Source: Phycisphaeraceae bacterium (lineage in GTDB: Bacteria; Planctomycetota; Phycisphaerae; Phycisphaerales; Phycisphaeraceae). From it: a stretch of DNA of 5,141 bases. The stretch covers positions 1 to 5,141 of the forward strand of contig JAJDCV010000093.1 in the NCBI GenBank assembly GCA_029260675.1. The letters run 5' to 3'. Every line of letters begins with the position of its first letter. The first letter of the stretch is position 1. The notes below the pieces were generated by a model. It saw nothing but the letters and a program-made list of their open reading frames with translations, ran no database searches and was not told the origin of the DNA. Of the stretch, positions 3,608 to 5,141 are shown piece after piece. The position numbers and the translations under genes were made by a program.

Positions 3608-5141
3608 ATGCATCGAACTGCACGCCTCATCAGTCTCATCGGGGTGTTTACGTTATTCGCCTTGGGGCTCACAATTCCGGCCCTCGGCCAGGCATCCGGG
3701 TCTGACACCGACAGGCCCAACATCATCTTCATCTTCTCCGACGACCACGCCTCGATGGCACTGAGCGCCTACGGCTCAAAGATCAACCAGACACCCCACA
3801 TCGACCGTATCGCCGAAGGCGGCATGCGATTCGATCACTGCCTGGTCACCAACTCTATCTGCGGGCCCAGCCGGGCCACTATCCTCACCGGGAAATACAG
3901 CCACGCCAACGGCTTCTACACCAATAAAGACACCTTCGACGGCGGACAGCAAACCTACATCAAACTCCTGAAATACGCCGGCTACCAGACCGCTATGATC
4001 GGCAAGTGGCACCTTAAAAGCGACCCCACCGGCTTCGACTACTGGCACATCCTCATCGGCCAGGGCCGCTACTACAACCCGCGCATGATCGACAACGGTC
4101 AGCCCGTCACCATCGAAGGCTACGCCACCGACATCATCACCGACCTCTCGCTTGACTGGCTTGAGAATAAGCGCGACAAGGACAAGCCCTTCGTCCTGAT
4201 GTACCAGCACAAAGCACCGCACCGCCCATGGCGCCCGGGGCCCGACCACCTCACGATGTACGATGATCAAACCATCCCCGAGCCCGACACACTCTTCGAC
4301 GACTATCAGGGCCGAGGCACCGCCGCACGCACCCAGGAAATGACTATCGCCAAAGACCTCGACGAAAACGACCTGAAACTCAACACACCCAAGGGCATGA
4401 CCGACGAACAGCTCGCCGCCTGGCAGGCCGCGTATGAGCCTAAAAACAAGGCGTTCCGCGAGGCCAACCTCCAGGGCGACGACCTGGTCCACTGGAAATA
4501 CCAACGCTACATCAAGGACTACCTGCGCTGTGTCGCATCCATCGACGACAACGTCGGCCGGCTACTTGATTACCTCGACGAGACAGCCTTGGCGGAAAAC
4601 ACTATCGTCGTCTACTGCTCCGACCAGGGCTGGTATCTCGGCGAGCACGGCTGGTACGACAAACGATGGATGTACGAACCTTCATTAAAGACACCCTTGC
4701 TCGTCCGCTGGCCCGGCGCGACCGAACCCGGGGCCGTCAGTCAAGCCATCGTCTCGAACCTGGACATCGCGCAGACCTTCCTCGATGCTGCCGGCGTCGA
4801 GCAACCGGATGATATGCAGGGGAGGAGCATGGTCCCCTTATTGAAAGGCGAATCACCCGACGATTGGCGCAAGAGCTTCTACTACCACTACTACGAATAC
4901 CCCGGCTGGCACAGCGTCCGCAGGCACTACGGCGTGCGTACCCAGCAACACAAACTGATCTACTTCTACAACCTCGATGAGTACGAGCTCTACGACCTGC
5001 AGGCCGACCCCGACGAGATGCACAGCGTCTACGACGACCCCGCCTACGCCGACGTCCGTGCCGAACTACACGCCGAGCTGATCCGGCTCCGCGAAAACCT
5101 CGCCGTTGGCGACGACCCTGTCCCGATGCCCGAAGACCTCA
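3608..5141 (+). CDS. Exported sulfatase, N-acetylglucosamine-6-sulfatase-like (open at right edge)
   Basis: 511 residues are read and the frame is still open at the edge. Residues 1-29 form a signal peptide (basic M-H-R-T-A-R, hydrophobic 7-24, then P-A-L-G-Q-A), so the enzyme is exported. The type I sulfatase (alkaline phosphatase fold) marks follow: N38-I-I-F-I-F-S-D45-D46 metal ligands, C85-G-P-S-R89 formylglycine site, T94-G-K96, G132-K133-W-H135, H201-K-A-P-H205, and S338-D339-Q340-G with K352. C85 must be oxidised to formylglycine by a maturase not present here. Overall sequence, especially H99-A-N-G, G142-F-D-Y-W, Y155-Y-N-P and the C-terminal Y-E-Y-P...V-R-R-H-Y-G-V-R-T, resembles S1_11 enzymes that remove 6-O-sulfate from GlcNAc in host or algal glycans. 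Family length suggests only a few C-terminal residues are missing. The family is firm and the exact substrate is inferred. Confidence 0.93.
   Translation, partial: MHRTARLISLIGVFTLFALGLTIPALGQASGSDTDRPNIIFIFSDDHASMALSAYGSKINQTPHIDRIAEGGMRFDHCLVTNSICGPSRATILTGKYSHANGFYTNKDTFDGGQQTYIKLLKYAGYQTAMIGKWHLKSDPTGFDYWHILIGQGRYYNPRMIDNGQPVTIEGYATDIITDLSLDWLENKRDKDKPFVLMYQHKAPHRPWRPGPDHLTMYDDQTIPEPDTLFDDYQGRGTAARTQEMTIAKDLDENDLKLNTPKGMTDEQLAAWQAAYEPKNKAFREANLQGDDLVHWKYQRYIKDYLRCVASIDDNVGRLLDYLDETALAENTIVVYCSDQGWYLGEHGWYDKRWMYEPSLKTPLLVRWPGATEPGAVSQAIVSNLDIAQTFLDAAGVEQPDDMQGRSMVPLLKGESPDDWRKSFYYHYYEYPGWHSVRRHYGVRTQQHKLIYFYNLDEYELYDLQADPDEMHSVYDDPAYADVRAELHAELIRLRENLAVGDDPVPMPEDL

Noticed and set aside
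3776..4504. Long open frame of 242 codons on the minus strand opposite the sulfatase
   Set aside because: It is rich in V, G and D as expected from the complement of GAC/ATC/GCC-rich codons, matches no family, and is fully antisense to a certain gene.

Overview
The window looks like a piece of a GC-rich planctomycete chromosome, most likely from the Phycisphaerae side. This is inferred from the gene set (FIST-domain protein, DUF2784 membrane protein, short HPF/RaiA protein, exported S1-type sulfatase), the loose gene packing with sizeable intergenic gaps, and the G/C-ending codons. It is not proven by any marker gene.

Layout: (1) 1-157 on the minus strand is the N-terminal 52 residues of a nitroreductase-family flavoprotein that runs off the left edge. 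(2) 158-302 is a divergent intergenic region with a candidate promoter for the plus strand. (3) 303-1547 is a complete FIST-domain (sensory) protein with a 10-C run just after its start. (4) 1548-1769 is a repeat-rich spacer: GTTAGCC heptamers overlapping the FIST stop, a 22-bp-armed inverted repeat, and four tandem AGACCCY heptamers ending 8 bases before the next start codon. (5) 1770-2189 is a complete DUF2784 membrane protein. (6) 2269-2350 carries the best promoter and Shine-Dalgarno site in the window, serving (7) 2351-2701, a short HPF/RaiA ribosome-hibernation gene cut by an in-frame TAG at codon 83, beyond which the family-like reading frame continues for 33 codons. (8) 2702-3607 is about 900 bases without a convincing gene. 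It holds one doubtful minus-strand reading frame, several hairpins, an 18-bp operator-like palindrome and an AT-rich stretch. (9) 3608 to the right edge is an exported arylsulfatase-type enzyme resembling N-acetylglucosamine-6-O-sulfatases (S1_11-like), complete at its N-terminus and probably lacking only a few C-terminal residues.

No operon or dedicated multi-gene system is visible. The genes look like independent units: redox flavoenzyme, small-ligand sensor, membrane protein of unknown role, ribosome hibernation factor, and a polysaccharide-desulfating exoenzyme typical of planctomycetes that feed on sulfated glycans. The most unusual observation is the amber codon inside the hibernation factor. 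The repeat-rich spacer between the FIST and DUF2784 genes comes second.
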